Below are positions 5,839 to 5,980 of a DNA stretch of 5,980 nucleotides, one piece after another; the first letter of the stretch is position 1, and each line of letters begins with the position of its first letter. The DNA lies in the NCBI GenBank assembly GCA_947374125.1, contig CANCAR010000169.1:1-5980 (forward strand), in the 5' to 3' direction. The DNA comes from Hyphomicrobiales bacterium (GTDB taxonomy: Bacteria; Pseudomonadota; Alphaproteobacteria; Rhizobiales; Beijerinckiaceae). Made by a program: the position numbers and the translations under genes. The notes below the pieces were generated by a model, which worked only from the letters and a program-made list of their open reading frames with translations, did not search any database and had not been told where the DNA came from.

Positions 5839-5891
5839 TAAAAGGAAGGCCTCATAGAGCGCTCGGAATGGCGCCGACGCAGTTTATAGCA
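5839..5891 (-). promoter_or_regulatory. Candidate promoter and leader of the helicase gene
   Basis: Read on the minus strand, TGCTATAAACT at 5891-5881 is an extended -10 element (TG-N-TATAAA, hexamer at 5888-5883). No good -35 is seen 16-18 bp upstream, which extended -10 promoters can tolerate; a T8 run lies just upstream (5908-5901). Transcription would begin near 5876 and give a leader of about 40 nt. The leader contains a five-codon ORF (ATG 5855-5853, stop TAA 5840-5838) whose stop shares one base with the helicase start codon. Confidence 0.4.
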
Positions 5892-5900
5892 GTAAAGCGC

Positions 5901-5936
5901 AAAAAAAATGTGAGAAAGATCGGTAAGCGACCGATC
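5901..5936 (-). terminator. Probable terminator of a minus-strand gene beyond the right edge
   Basis: GATCGGT (5918-5924) and ACCGATC (5930-5936) form a perfect 7-bp stem with a 5-nt loop. On the minus strand the hairpin is followed by TTTCTCACA and then eight T residues (5908-5901), while the plus strand has no T tract after it. It therefore points to a transcript coming from the right. The bases right of it (5937-5980) hold minus-strand stops at 5964-5962 and 5950-5948, so the last few codons of such a gene may be present, but its frame cannot be settled. Confidence 0.5.
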
Positions 5937-5980
5937 CGGAGTTCGCCTTAGCATTGATTCTCTATTGCTTGGCCGTTTTT

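Noticed and set aside
5937..5980. C-terminal codons of a minus-strand gene at the right edge
   Set aside because: Two frames end here and the fragment is too short to choose one or to recognise a protein, so only the terminator is annotated.

Overview
The window is a piece of chromosome from a Gram-negative alphaproteobacterium, most likely a sphingomonad (Sphingomonadales). This is inferred from the RimO N-terminus, the DEAD-box helicase with a DbpA-type C-terminal domain, a DUF3309-like Gly/Tyr-rich small protein and the moderate base composition. No rRNA, tRNA, CRISPR array, transposase or phage gene is visible, and most of the region looks like ordinary core or near-core genome.

Layout from left to right. 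(1) The left edge holds the first 100 codons of rimO, the ribosomal protein S12 methylthiotransferase, on the minus strand; it runs off the window. (2) A 165-bp divergent region with a perfect 12-bp palindrome separates it from a plus-strand, ten-helix EamA/DMT permease. (3) A plus-strand pair follows: a 54-residue DUF3309-like membrane miniprotein, then, 49 bp on and past a stop-overlapping hairpin, a 361-residue transporter of the SbmA/BacA (YddA) membrane-domain type with no nucleotide-binding domain. (4) An AT-rich gap with a long inverted repeat leads to a 92-residue glycine-zipper lipoprotein. (5) A 63-residue very hydrophilic protein comes next, with a textbook ribosome binding site and a strong intrinsic terminator. 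(6) The right third is a minus-strand 671-residue DEAD-box RNA helicase with a basic tail, a 6-residue tandem repeat and a DbpA-like RNA-binding domain, plus its promoter region and what looks like the terminator of a gene beyond the right edge.

Functionally there are two themes. RimO and the helicase, at the two ends and both on the minus strand, act on ribosomes and RNA. The middle block of plus-strand genes is mostly envelope-related: two transporters, a membrane miniprotein, a small lipoprotein and a disordered hydrophilic protein. No convincing new multi-gene system is evident. The points most worth checking are the stand-alone ABC-type membrane domain, the nested RNA structures around it, and the small uncharacterised proteins.
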